DNA of 64,000 bases from Myxococcales bacterium (GTDB taxonomy: Bacteria > Myxococcota_A > Bradymonadia > Bradymonadales > GCA-2716585), in assembly GCA_002716585.1 (NCBI GenBank), contig PBBL01000011.1:1-64000 (forward strand), in the 5' to 3' direction. Within the stretch, counting starts at the first letter, position 1. Each line of letters opens with the position of its first letter. A program made the translations under genes and the position numbers. The notes below the pieces were generated by a model, which did no database searches, was not told the DNA's origin, and was given only the letters and a program-made list of their open reading frames with translations. Positions 1 through 7,560 of this stretch are shown here, piece after piece.

Positions 1-311
1 TCATCCAACGAGAGCAGGTTGTGCAGGTAGGTCGTGCCGCTGCGTGGGTTGGCGATGATGTACAGCGGCTCGTTGACCTCCTGCCTGGTGTGCTCGGGCC
101 AGAGCTGATCGTCGATCGCCCGGAAGGTCTGCCCGAGGCCAGCGAGCGTGTGGTACAGAGCGAAGAACGCGCCGAGGAACGGCGCGGACGGGCGTTGCCC
201 CGGTGGGCGCATCAACACCCGACGCGCGAGCCGAGAGAGCGACAGGCGCCTGGACCTGATCGGTTGATAGGGATCGATGTCGCGGATTTGGCCGTCTTGC
301 TCGTCCATCAT
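1..311 (-). CDS. Sulfotransferase-family protein, N-terminal part (truncated by window edge)
   Basis: Read leftward from tandem ATGs at 306-311. About 103 residues are visible and the frame runs off the window start. The last visible residues include IIANPRSGTTYLHNLLSLD, the PAPS 5'-phosphosulfate-binding loop of the sulfotransferase superfamily; the family transfers sulfate from PAPS to a hydroxyl or amine. The basic N-terminus and the spacing before the P-loop fit bacterial sulfotransferase_3-type proteins. Tail phages rarely carry this gene and it sits outside the integrase, so it is probably host DNA flanking the element. The substrate cannot be guessed. Confidence 0.75.
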   Translation of the reverse strand, partial: MMDEQDGQIRDIDPYQPIRSRRLSLSRLARRVLMRPPGQRPSAPFLGAFFALYHTLAGLGQTFRAIDDQLWPEHTRQEVNEPLYIIANPRSGTTYLHNLLSLD

Positions 312-807
312 GGTGGTTCTCTTGGGAGGTGCCTGACGCCTTCGATGAGAAGGCCTGGGGGGTGCGGGCTGGTGAACCCCTGCGCCGATTGCGTCAGAGG
401 TGCTGTCGCGCGTCGCAGACGGACGCCCGGTTCGCGGCCAACTCGATACATCAAACCGGGTCACCTGTCCACTCGTCCCCAGCGGGTGCGAGGTCGCGTC
501 GCCTCCTGATTCCAATACCATCCAGTCTCCGTCATGCGTTGTTGTTGTCGCCAGCGGGGCGGTGTTGACGTCCAGCGCACCCATGCGCCTCAAGGAGGCG
601 ACCGCACCCTGAGGCGACGGCGCTCCTCGCTCCTGCTCTCCTATATGTAATGTCGCCGGACACAGTTACGTGTTACTCAGATGTAAAGAATTGTAAACGT
701 CCCAACCTGCCTGCATCGCATCCATCGACATCAAAGCCCCTCCGGTCCCTCCACAAAGTAAGGTCAGGTGGACACCCCAGGTGGACACCCGACCCGATCT
801 CGGCGCC
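312..807. other. Intergenic region, probable host/element junction
   Basis: No convincing gene is seen on either strand. It contains an inverted repeat CCCGGTT...AACCGGG (about 424-460) and a comparatively AT-rich patch at 640-720. Because the integrase gene ends at 808, the left attachment site is expected here or inside the sulfotransferase gene. The core cannot be named without the right junction. Confidence 0.4.
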
Positions 808-1974
808 CTACGACCCCTCGACCACCTGCCTCACCTGCTCAGGTGTAGGGCGCACATACATCGCCAGCGACCCCGCGCTGAGATGCCCCGTGATGGCCAT
901 CACCATCTCCTGCGCGTACCCCCGACTCAGCAGATCGGTCGCCCTTACACCGCGCAGCGTGTGCGGCCTCAGCCGCTCACCCAGCTTGGCGCGCTCCGAG
1001 GCGTTCTGGAGGTGGTAGGCCACCGCGGTGTGGGTGTAGTGCCCCGCCTTCGACCGCCCCGAGGGGAACACCCACGGGCTGATCTCGCCACCCTGGCCGC
1101 GCCCCTCCCACCGCCGCTGGAGGATCGCCTGGGAGCGCTCAAAGAGCACCACCTCGCGACCCACGCCGGTCTTCGTGTCGTCCGCCTCCAGCTTGAGCGA
1201 CCCGCGCTCCAGATCCACCTGGCTCCACTTGAGGGTGCGGATCTCGCGTGTGCGCGACCCGGTGTCCAGCACGACCTCGCACAGGTCACGGACCGCCTCG
1301 GTGGTGATCTGTGACGTCACCTCCAGCGCCGCCTCCAGCGTGAGGCGCTGGCGGTTCAGCTGCGGCCTCGCCTTCAGATCAGGCACCCGCACGCGGCTCC
1401 ACGCCGGGGGGAGGTCGTACTCGGCGCGGAAGTCCTCGACGACCGCCTTGGCCACCGCCCAGATCCCCAACAGGGTCTTCCGCGCGTAGGGTCCAGGCCA
1501 GCCGGTCGTCCGCACCTTGGGGCGCTGTGTGGCCATCGTCCACCACGCCACCCCGTGACGGTGGGTGATCTCCTCCGCCGTCAGCTCACCGAGGGTCGGC
1601 AGCACCCAGTACGCGAGCATCCGACCCACCTCCTTGTTGCGCCTCGCGGTCCGCCACCCTGCCGCCTTGGCCTCGCTCCATCGCCTTGAGTAGATCCTCA
1701 AGGTCTCGATCTGGTGTGTGGGCGTGGTCGCCACCCCCAGCGCCTCCAGGCACGCCAGCCTGGCCTCTTCGTCGAGGCCATCTCGCACCTCCACCGCCGC
1801 CGCCAGCTCTCTGAGCTGCGTCGCCTTGCACGCCCCTGGCGTCCTCGGGGCGAACCCCTTGCGTGTCCGCCTGACCTTTCGTCCTGCATGGGTCACCTGC
1901 ACCTTGATCTGCACCCAGTACACGGGGGTCCCGTCCCCGAGAGTGCCTGCCTTGATTCCTGCTGGTTCTTTCAC
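808..1974 (-). CDS. int: Tyrosine-recombinase phage integrase
   Basis: Catalyses site-specific integration and excision. The catalytic domain carries the family residues: Arg in TGSRTREIRTLKW (near 1253), HTLRG (about 947-961), His in ITGHLS (near 882) and the nucleophilic Tyr in AMYVRP (near 857). The N-terminal half has a basic arm (GRKVRRTRKGF) and a SAM-like core-binding region. An in-frame TGA lies just upstream of GTG 2010. I prefer GTG 1974 because AGGAG sits 7 nt before it; GTG 2010 would add 12 residues. At the element's left edge, it is last in the leftward early operon. The upstream HTH frame overlaps its 5' part. Confidence 0.93.
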   Translation of the reverse strand: MKEPAGIKAGTLGDGTPVYWVQIKVQVTHAGRKVRRTRKGFAPRTPGACKATQLRELAAAVEVRDGLDEEARLACLEALGVATTPTHQIETLRIYSRRWSEAKAAGWRTARRNKEVGRMLAYWVLPTLGELTAEEITHRHGVAWWTMATQRPKVRTTGWPGPYARKTLLGIWAVAKAVVEDFRAEYDLPPAWSRVRVPDLKARPQLNRQRLTLEAALEVTSQITTEAVRDLCEVVLDTGSRTREIRTLKWSQVDLERGSLKLEADDTKTGVGREVVLFERSQAILQRRWEGRGQGGEISPWVFPSGRSKAGHYTHTAVAYHLQNASERAKLGERLRPHTLRGVRATDLLSRGYAQEMVMAITGHLSAGSLAMYVRPTPEQVRQVVEGS

Positions 1975-2194
1975 TGCTCCGCTCCTGTGTGTGGAGGGGA
2001 GCCTGGACACGTCTCACTGTACGCGCCTGCAGAAACTCCTCCAAGGCGCCACGCGGATAGTAGATCGCCCGCCCCCACACGGTGTGCTCAAGGCCCTCCT
2101 CGCGATACCGGCGCAGGGTGCGGCGCGAGACCCCCGTGGATTCGGCCAGCTCCGCCTCGGACTCGTAGCCCAGCTCCTCCAAGCGTCCGCTCAC
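1586..2194 (-). CDS. Excisionase/AlpA-like helix-turn-helix protein (3' extent uncertain, overlaps int)
   Basis: GTG 2194 is preceded by GGAGG. The first ~60 residues form a MerR/Xis-type HTH (AELAESTGVSRRTLRRYREE, then a GRAIYYPRGALEEF wing), as in excisionases and AlpA regulators that bend att DNA. The frame has no stop until 1586, so the ORF overlaps the integrase by about 390 nt in another frame. Beyond residue ~60 the translation is low-complexity and looks like a shadow of int. Either the protein really has this tail, or ribosomes shift into int to give an HTH-integrase fusion, or a stop was lost. A gene caller with an overlap limit would miss it. The N-terminal HTH is convincing; the end is not. 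Confidence 0.55.
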   Translation of the reverse strand: MSGRLEELGYESEAELAESTGVSRRTLRRYREEGLEHTVWGRAIYYPRGALEEFLQARTVRRVQAPLHTQERSSERTSRNQGRHSRGRDPRVLGADQGAGDPCRTKGQADTQGVRPEDARGVQGDAAQRAGGGGGGARWPRRRGQAGVPGGAGGGDHAHTPDRDLEDLLKAMERGQGGRVADREAQQGGGSDARVLGAADPR

Positions 2195-2241
2195 GAGACC
2201 TCCACGCAGCTGTTCGTGTCTGAGGCGCCCATCATCACCGC

Positions 2242-2781
2242 TCACCTCATCCGCGGAGGGATCCTCTTGTCCCGCTCCGCGATCCACGCGTCCGCCGCCG
2301 CCCTCAGCCCCTCGTCACCCCGCTCCTCGTGCCACCGCACCAGGCGCATCAGGCGATCGAGGAGGAAGTGGGGCGGTGCGTAGTCGGGCAGCCGGACCTT
2401 CGCCTCGTCGGTCAGCTTCCCGAGCACCGCCCCGCGCTGCGCGTTCGTCAGTTCGGCCTTGTCCATCAGGCGCACGAGGGAGAGGACCAGCTTGCGGCGC
2501 AGCTCCAGCTCCTCCTCGTCACCACCGCCCAGCCCCTCCTGCTCACGAAGCACCTCCGCCAGCGCGGCGAGGTTGCAGAAGTGGTAGGCGTAGAACCGCC
2601 GCTCGTAGCCGCGCGTGTCCATCCCCACCTGCAGAGCCCGCTCCAGGAGCACCGCCCGCCTGAGCACGTCACGACGCAGCGTCACCTCGGCGCCGCAGAT
2701 CGGGCAAACCCCGTCGCCGTCGGGCATGTCACGGATGGGGCCAAAGGCGTTCGGCTTCTGTGTTGGGGGTCGCGTGGTCAC
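2242..2781 (-). CDS. Hypothetical early protein with CPICG zinc-knuckle half-site
   Basis: Start GTG 2781 was chosen because AGGAGG lies 7 nt upstream; the longer frame upstream is not supported. About 180 residues. Near residue 26 it has CPICGAE, a zinc-ribbon-like knuckle without an obvious second pair (only FC further on). The C-terminal two thirds is helical and charged (RRKLVLSLVRLMDKAEL). It is in the leftward early operon just upstream of the Xis-like ORF. No family recognised. Confidence 0.75.
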   Translation of the reverse strand: MTTRPPTQKPNAFGPIRDMPDGDGVCPICGAEVTLRRDVLRRAVLLERALQVGMDTRGYERRFYAYHFCNLAALAEVLREQEGLGGGDEEELELRRKLVLSLVRLMDKAELTNAQRGAVLGKLTDEAKVRLPDYAPPHFLLDRLMRLVRWHEERGDEGLRAAADAWIAERDKRIPPRMR

Positions 2782-2833
2782 AGCAGGTCCTCCTGGATCG
2801 GAACGAGCGCGTTCAGGTCGAGGGTAGGCTTCG

Positions 2834-3436
2834 TCATGACGCGGTCGTCTCAGACGCTTCCAGCGCCCACACCTCTTCAGCCCACTCGGTGATGCCCAGC
2901 GAGTCCTCGAGAGGTTGCAGGGGTTGGCTCTCGGGTTGAACCTCGCAGACACACAGCGCCGCACCTCTAAGGTGCTGCGCTGCCATCGAGCCATCGAGCT
3001 GTTCGATGCTGCGATGGGCCGTCACGAGGTGAAAGAGGGCGTCGTGCGCGTACAGCGCAAGCACACGGCCGTTGTACCGCTCCCATTCAGACGGCCCGCT
3101 GAGCGCGACTCGATGGATCCCTGGACGGCCCTCGCTCGTGGGGTTCGCGAGCCAAAGCTCGACCAGCTCACGGCACTCATCTGACAGCTCGCGGCTTTGG
3201 GGCTGAAGGTGCTGGACCCCGCCAAGCATCGTCTGGCGCAGGACGTTGAAGGCCTCCCGCAGATCGAGCTGAAAGTCGCGCGTGTGGCCGTTGCATTTGG
3301 CTCGCACCGTGATGGACAGATCGCGTGCGCCAGCCGGAGCCCAAAGCGCGCGAGCCAGGTTGAAGGGCCAGGGGTAGTAGGGATCCTCGGCCTTCCCCCA
3401 GTCGTACCCGGGGATGTACTGGATGATCGGCTTCAC
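2834..3436 (-). CDS. Hypothetical early protein
   Basis: Start GTG 3436 has AAGGAGG 7 nt upstream. About 200 residues, starting VKPIIQYIPGYDWGKAEDP. There is a middle hydrophilic region (ITVRAKCNGHTRDFQLDLRE) and a C-terminal Cys pair (CVCEVQPES). No signal peptide or membrane segment is seen. The upstream gene's stop overlaps its start, so it is translationally coupled in the early operon. Function unknown. Confidence 0.75.
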   Translation of the reverse strand: MKPIIQYIPGYDWGKAEDPYYPWPFNLARALWAPAGARDLSITVRAKCNGHTRDFQLDLREAFNVLRQTMLGGVQHLQPQSRELSDECRELVELWLANPTSEGRPGIHRVALSGPSEWERYNGRVLALYAHDALFHLVTAHRSIEQLDGSMAAQHLRGAALCVCEVQPESQPLQPLEDSLGITEWAEEVWALEASETTAS

Positions 3437-3570
3437 CTCGTCACCTCCTTGATCCACGTGTAGAGAACCTCGAAGTCCTTGGCGCGATACAGCGCCTCCA
3501 ACTGGCTCCAGAGCGGAGCCAGTGAGCCCCACCTCTCAAGGTAACACTTCGTCACCGTGCGCCGATTCAT
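3433..3570 (-). CDS. Small hypothetical protein (45 aa)
   Basis: ATG 3570 overlaps the stop of the preceding gene (TGATG) and its own stop overlaps the next start, the tight coupling seen along this operon. Sequence begins MNRRTVTKCYLERWGSL and is Trp/Tyr/Leu-rich and amphipathic (LWSQLEALYRAKDFEVLYTW). Spacing and overlap are the main evidence that it is real. No family recognised. Confidence 0.6.
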   Translation of the reverse strand: MNRRTVTKCYLERWGSLAPLWSQLEALYRAKDFEVLYTWIKEVTR

Positions 3571-4172
3571 CAGGTCGCCCCCGACACGCTGCGCCCGTCG
3601 CGGACCAGCCACCGCCCCGAGCGGGTCTTCCTGCGATCCGCGTCGTCCACCTCCTTCGCGCACCACCCACCCATGCCCACGCCAAGCGCCGACACGACCG
3701 ACTCAGGCGCAGCGTTCGGGCCAGGCGCGAGCCCGAAGACGACCCACAGCGAGCCGTGCTCGCAGGCCCTCAGCTCCTGCCAGGCGAACACGTCGGTCCA
3801 CCCCGCGAGGGCGAACGCGGCGCCGGTCTGCCCCTGGAGCTTCCCGCCGCGGTTCATCGCCCGGGTGAACAGCCGCTGGGCTCCCTGGTCCTCGGCGAAC
3901 GCCACCGCGAGCACAGGGACCACCCTGAACGCCTCCAGGGCGCACCGCTCCGAGCAGGTATGGGCGTAGGGGTCGGCGTCATGCGCTGGACCCCACCCGA
4001 GGTGATGCACCGATGGAGCCACCTCCGGAGTGCGGACCGGTTGGACGGTCTCAGACGCTGCGGGCTCGCTCCCAGCAGCCCCCTCCTGGTGCGCCGCGTC
4101 GCGCACCACCTCGGCCTTCTGGATGTGACGACTCCCCGTGGGTCGCCTCAGCTTCTTGATCCGCCTGCCCAC
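3570..4172 (-). CDS. Hypothetical early protein, Ala-rich
   Basis: Start GTG 4172 follows GGGAGG and abuts the TAG stop of the upstream gene. About 200 residues: a basic N-terminus (MGRRIKKLRRPTGSR), a linker, then a folded-looking part with HTCSERCALEAF, FALAGWTDVFAWQEL and GVGMGGWCAKEVDDADRRK. Paired Cys and His could bind metal. The shared AWQ/TDVF style hints at a compact cytoplasmic domain, but I do not recognise it. It is in the coupled leftward operon. Confidence 0.72.
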   Translation of the reverse strand: MGRRIKKLRRPTGSRHIQKAEVVRDAAHQEGAAGSEPAASETVQPVRTPEVAPSVHHLGWGPAHDADPYAHTCSERCALEAFRVVPVLAVAFAEDQGAQRLFTRAMNRGGKLQGQTGAAFALAGWTDVFAWQELRACEHGSLWVVFGLAPGPNAAPESVVSALGVGMGGWCAKEVDDADRRKTRSGRWLVRDGRSVSGAT

Positions 4173-5192
4173 CTACCGACCTCCCTTCTTCTTCTGATCT
4201 GCGCCGAGCAGCCGCTTGACGGCCTTTTCGGCGGCCTCCGATGAGGGCCACCATGTGTTCGTGGGGACCTCGTCGATCACCGCGGTGTAGCCCGGCGCCG
4301 ACGCCCACGCGACGTGGTAGAGCACCACCTCGCAGGTGCGCCTCCCCGCCTTCACCACGAACCGCCTCGCCTCGGCGCCCAGCGCGCCGCCCTCGACGAA
4401 CGCGACCCGCTCGACCTTGTTGGCCTTCACGAACGCCTCGATCTGGCGCAGCTCCTCGTCCCGGGTCATCTGCGGGGCCTGGTGATCTTCCCGGTCGCGC
4501 GCTCGCCGCTTCGGCGGCGCGCAGACGCCGAGGGCGCCCCACCCGGGAGCCAGACGCCGACCCTCTTCCTTCGCCGCTGGTGCAGATCCCGAGCGGGTGC
4601 TCACGGGCGCCACATCCAAGGCAGGCGCGGCCTCGGCCCGCTCCGCCGAGGGCGCCCTGCGGCGCTCCACCTCGGGCGCCGCCTTCACTCCGAAGTGCGC
4701 TCGCGCCAGGGGCGTCGCCGCGTACATGCCCAGCCCCTCTCGGGTCAGCAGCTCAGGGTACTCGTTCACCAGCTGGGCCAGGGTGTATTGGCCCTTCTTG
4801 GCGCTCCAGCCGAGCGCGTCTTCAACGTCCCGCCCTTCCGTGAGAGGGCGCTGCGCCGCGACCTCCAAGGCCAGGTAGAGGTTGGAGCGCGGGTGGGGGC
4901 AGCGCTCCAGCCGAGTCGAGGACGGCGCGCCCTTCAGCGCCTTGTGGCCTGCTTCGCTCAGCTTGTAGCGCCCGCGGCGCTCCTGCTTGATCAGGTGGGA
5001 GTAGTCCCGCTTCAACGTCACCAGCGCGCCGCGGCTCCCCACCGCCATGAGCTGCTTCGTGGTCGCCTCGCCGCCCGACCGCTCCATCACCTTGAGCAGC
5101 TCGAAGGTCAACGTCCACGGCGAGGGGACATCTCGGCGCCGCAGCCCGGAGGAGCCGTGGTCGGGTTTGGCTGAAGTCGCCTTGCTGCTCAC
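4173..5192 (-). CDS. Hypothetical protein with N-terminal winged-helix regions
   Basis: GTG 5192 overlaps the upstream TGA (GTGA). About 339 residues. Residues ~25-90 look like a winged helix (LTFELLKVMERSGGEATTKQ ... HLIKQERRGRYKLSEAGHKA). Residues ~100-165 could be a second HTH-like region (YLALEVAAQRPLTEGRDVED ... YTLAQLVNEYPELL). A long Ala/Pro/Arg-rich linker follows, then a C-terminal domain (ELRQIEAFVKANKVERVAF ... TCEVVLYHVAWASAPGYTAV). The architecture suggests DNA binding plus an unknown domain. Cytoplasmic. Confidence 0.75.
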   Translation of the reverse strand: MSSKATSAKPDHGSSGLRRRDVPSPWTLTFELLKVMERSGGEATTKQLMAVGSRGALVTLKRDYSHLIKQERRGRYKLSEAGHKALKGAPSSTRLERCPHPRSNLYLALEVAAQRPLTEGRDVEDALGWSAKKGQYTLAQLVNEYPELLTREGLGMYAATPLARAHFGVKAAPEVERRRAPSAERAEAAPALDVAPVSTRSGSAPAAKEEGRRLAPGWGALGVCAPPKRRARDREDHQAPQMTRDEELRQIEAFVKANKVERVAFVEGGALGAEARRFVVKAGRRTCEVVLYHVAWASAPGYTAVIDEVPTNTWWPSSEAAEKAVKRLLGADQKKKGGR

Positions 5193-5689
5193 GGCGCACC
5201 CCCTCGACCAGACCGACGGGTGGTCTCTTCCATGGTGGTCCGGGCCAGCTCGCGCACCCCCTCCTCTCCCAACCCTTCAAGCTCCCTGGCCCGAAAGGCG
5301 AACCGCTGGATGGGGACGTCGGTCCAGGTGTGGGGCGGGGGCACCTCCTCCAGGCGCACCACGCGCCGCCACAGCGCCACCTTCTGCGGTTCGCTCAGCC
5401 GCGCGGTGACCTGCCGCCACCGGCCGATGACGTGACGCCTGGACAACACCCGCCCGGTCGCCTCGCACTCGTGGTAGGGGCGAAGGGCGACCTCCATCAG
5501 GCCACCTTGAGGACCCCGGATCACGCCGTGGATCGGAGCGCCGCCGCTGCGCGGGATGTCGGCGGCGGGCTCCAGGTCGGTCCGGGTGCCGTCCAGCCAG
5601 ACCTCGGTGCCGTACGGCCCCTGAACGACCGCGACCCCCTTGCCGCACCACGGACACATGCGGCTGCCCTGTTTGGTGAAGCGCCCCAT
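5189..5689 (-). CDS. Hypothetical protein with CPWCG motif
   Basis: ATG 5689 overlaps the upstream stop (TGATG). About 166 residues. CPWCGKG at residues 12-18 resembles a zinc-ribbon knuckle. The C-terminal half is basic and helical (HVIGRWRQVTARLSEPQKVA ... EEVPPPHTWTDVPIQRFAF). No second Cys pair is visible, so metal binding would need a partner or dimer. Part of the coupled early operon; no family recognised. Confidence 0.75.
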   Translation of the reverse strand: MGRFTKQGSRMCPWCGKGVAVVQGPYGTEVWLDGTRTDLEPAADIPRSGGAPIHGVIRGPQGGLMEVALRPYHECEATGRVLSRRHVIGRWRQVTARLSEPQKVALWRRVVRLEEVPPPHTWTDVPIQRFAFRARELEGLGEEGVRELARTTMEETTRRSGRGGAP

Positions 5690-6333
5690 CAGCCCTCAGC
5701 CTCGCTTGATGTTGCGCTCGCCGCCTTCGCCGCTCTCGCCGCTTCCAGTCGATCGAGGCGATCGATCTCAGCCTGGAGGAGCGCGGCGGCCATCACGAGG
5801 AGTCGCCGCGGATCGTCCTGGAGCGCCTCGCGCTTGTCGCACCGTTTGTCCCAGTCCGCGGGCCACAGATCGTGCGCTTCTGACAAGGGAGAGCCCCCGG
5901 CAGCGAGCGCGTAGGCCGCTCCGGCGCGCGCGAGCTGACCCTCCGTGTGCTGATCGTCATGGGCGTCGTCGTAACCCTCCTCATCGCGCTGGCGCAGCCG
6001 CTCCTTGAGCACGCAGGACGCCGCCGCCTCGGTCGCCAGGATCACGCCCCTCAGCGGCGCGCCGTCGAGGCCGCGTCTGACCTGGATGCCGCGGCTGACG
6101 CAGCGAGCGCGCCGGATGTAGCCCTTGCGCTCCAGCGCCCTGAGGTGGTCGTTGACGCCGTTGGTGGACTTGATCCGCATCGCCGCGGCGATCTCGCGGA
6201 TCGTCGGCGCGATGTTGCGCTCCTTGAGCGACTTGAGGATCACCTCCAACACCCCGGCCTGCCGGGCGGTCAGCCTCTTTGGTCTGGTGGGCGCGCGCTC
6301 CGCGGTCGCCCTTCCATCGCCGTTTGACATCAT
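5689..6333 (-). CDS. LexA-type winged helix fused to a phage HDD domain
   Basis: Tandem ATGs at 6328-6333 follow AGGAGGGGGAC. Residues ~20-90 match the LexA DNA-binding domain (LTARQAGVLEVILKSLKERN, PTIREIAAAMRIKSTNGVND HLRALERKGYI). There is no LexA Ser/Lys peptidase. Instead the C-terminal half carries a conserved phage/bacterial block (ERLRQRDEEGYDDAHDDQHT, EGQLARAGAAYALAAGG, LWPADWD) seen in many small phage proteins of unknown function. It is probably a regulator that cannot self-cleave. Directly downstream of csrA; it could control early genes. The two-domain fusion is unusual. Confidence 0.8.
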   Translation of the reverse strand: MMSNGDGRATAERAPTRPKRLTARQAGVLEVILKSLKERNIAPTIREIAAAMRIKSTNGVNDHLRALERKGYIRRARCVSRGIQVRRGLDGAPLRGVILATEAAASCVLKERLRQRDEEGYDDAHDDQHTEGQLARAGAAYALAAGGSPLSEAHDLWPADWDKRCDKREALQDDPRRLLVMAAALLQAEIDRLDRLEAARAAKAASATSSEAEG

Positions 6334-6350
6334 GTCCCCCTCCTGACCGC

Positions 6351-6560
6351 TCACCAGCCCTTGAGCCGCATCAACGCCTCGACGTTCTTGTTCTCCACGG
6401 GGCGATCCACCAGCTCGTGGCGGAGCACCTCGACCCCAGGCGCGTGTATCCTGAGCCGCACCTGGTTCTTCCGAACCGTCACCAGCTCCACGACGATGTC
6501 GTCGCCGATGAGCACGCCCTCTCCCGCCTTCCTGGTCACCGTCAGCGCTCCCTGCTTCAC
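6351..6560 (-). CDS. csrA: CsrA-family RNA-binding translational regulator
   Basis: About 69 residues. LTVTRKAGEGVLIGDDIVVE, TVRKNQVRLRIHAP and VLRHEL align with host CsrA over the whole beta-strand core, including the TRK...GE...IG signature and the conserved RxE-like end (RHEL). CsrA dimers bind GGA motifs in 5' leaders. GTG 6560 is preferred: GGAGGG is 6 nt away, whereas the upstream ATG 6566 abuts that SD. The C-terminal tail (DRPVENKNVEALMRLKGW) is longer than in E. coli. A CsrA copy in a phage early operon could reprogramme host or phage translation. Confidence 0.88.
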   Translation of the reverse strand: MKQGALTVTRKAGEGVLIGDDIVVELVTVRKNQVRLRIHAPGVEVLRHELVDRPVENKNVEALMRLKGW

Positions 6561-6666
6561 GTTCATCCCTCCGTGGATACCCCGCCCCCTCGACCATGAG
6601 GGTGTCGGCTCCCATCGCATGGGGCCTGGCGGGCTTGAGAACAGTCCGGTGGGCGCAATAACCACG

Positions 6667-6739
6667 ACCTTCACACCACCAGGTGAAGGTCGCCTCACGG
6701 CGAGGCCAGGCTCACACGTGACATGTGGGCCTCGCCGTG
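6667..6739. promoter_or_regulatory. Two consecutive hairpins upstream of csrA
   Basis: Hairpin 1: ACCTTCAC (6667-6674) pairs with GTGAAGGT (6683-6690). Hairpin 2: CACGGCGAGGCC (6696-6707) pairs perfectly with GGCCTCGCCGTG (6728-6739), and its loop contains CACA...TGTG. They are in the leader of csrA in the leftward transcript. Neither is followed by a clear U-run, so a processing or attenuation element is as likely as a terminator. Confidence 0.5.
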
Positions 6740-6768
6740 GTCGGTCATCCCAGACCACCGGACATGAG

Positions 6769-6838
6769 GGCTCCCGCTGGAGTCGAACCAGCTTCAGCCG
6801 CGGCGCTGCGCCTGAGCAGGCGCAGCACCTGGAGAGCC
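6769..6838 (-). ncRNA. tRNA-like structure (70 nt, atypical)
   Basis: On the minus strand, GGCTCTC at the 5' end pairs with GGGAGCC at the 3' end (7 bp, one G-U), and a perfect T-arm GCTGG-TTCGACT-CCAGC precedes the 3' acceptor strand. The 39 nt between them fold as one 11-bp hairpin with a 6-nt loop, rather than separate D and anticodon arms. No CCA is encoded. It may be a degenerate or D-armless tRNA, a tRNA mimic or a processing signal. Confidence 0.4.
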
Positions 6839-6888
6839 ACGGGCGCCGCCGACAACTTCGGAGAGCCACGGGCGCCGCCGACAACTTC
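6831..6888. repeat. 29-bp perfect tandem duplication next to tRNA-like element
   Basis: Positions 6831-6859 and 6860-6888 are identical (ggagagccac at the start, gacaacttc at the end). Each copy contains the sequence that forms the 5' acceptor strand of the tRNA-like structure, so the duplication supplies a second possible 5' end. Confidence 0.9.
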
Positions 6889-6933
6889 GAGGAAGACGTC
6901 AATCGGACCGCTGGAGTCAGCGGCGGCACCAGA

Positions 6934-6957
6934 CACCCTGCCTGGAGTCGAACCAGG
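6934..6957 (-). ncRNA. Second tRNA T-arm-like fragment
   Basis: Minus strand CCTGG-TTCGACT-CCAGG (6941-6957) is a perfect T-arm with consensus loop, followed by CAGGGTG as a possible 3' acceptor strand. The best 5' partner (CACCCTC, 7040-7046) is about 113 nt away, too far for an ordinary tRNA. Only the T-arm is supported; a remnant or mimic is possible. Confidence 0.3.
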
Positions 6958-7134
6958 ATCACCCGCCCGCGCCGCGACGCAGAGGGGGAGGGAGCACCTC
7001 ACTCAGGGGATGGCGATGACGCGAGCACCCAACGCAACCGAGGGTGCTGAGTACCTCGACCAGGGAGCGCAGCAGCTCGCGCCATCGCAAAGATCGAGCG
7101 CCCAGGGTCATGCGCGCTCGAAGACCGTCAGCCG

Positions 7135-7524
7135 TCAGAACGGGTACTGCGCATCGCAGCACCTGCCCCAGATCGTCTTCACGCTGGCCTCCGCGTCGGA
7201 CTGGGAGAGCCCGAGGTCTACCAGCCGCCTCGCCAAACCGGACAACTCCTCCAACTCCGCCGCGGTCAACTGCGGCACACCCTTCTCGGGCTGCTCCGGG
7301 TTCAGGGAGCCCATCCATGCCTCGTGCTGTTCGGCGTCCCACTCGGGCTCGACGTACCGAAACTTGATCCACTTGTCCGAGTGATATCGGGCCACCCCGT
7401 ACCCGTCCTCGCCGCGCACCAGCAGCGTGCCGTCCTCGCGCACATCCGCTCCGCCCACGTTGCGGAACTCGTCGGTGAACACAGCTTGCCCGTTGTGCCC
7501 CGTTACCTTCAGCGTCTTCGTCAT
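7135..7524 (-). CDS. Hypothetical early protein
   Basis: ATG 7524 follows AGGAAGG. 129 residues: an N-terminal beta-rich part (LKVTGHNGQAVFTDEF, VREDGTLLVRGEDGYGVARY) and a helical, acidic C-terminus (LTAAELEELSGLARRLVDLG). No membrane segment. It lies upstream of the tRNA-like region, some 570 nt before csrA on the same strand, so one leftward transcript could join them. Function unknown. Confidence 0.75.
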   Translation of the reverse strand: MTKTLKVTGHNGQAVFTDEFRNVGGADVREDGTLLVRGEDGYGVARYHSDKWIKFRYVEPEWDAEQHEAWMGSLNPEQPEKGVPQLTAAELEELSGLARRLVDLGLSQSDAEASVKTIWGRCCDAQYPF

Positions 7525-7560
7525 CGTCCTTCCTCTACACCTTGCCCCAACACCAGGGCG

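Noticed and set aside
6934..7046. Complete tRNA gene on the minus strand
   Set aside because: The 5' and 3' acceptor strands would be 113 nt apart with no consistent D or anticodon arm.
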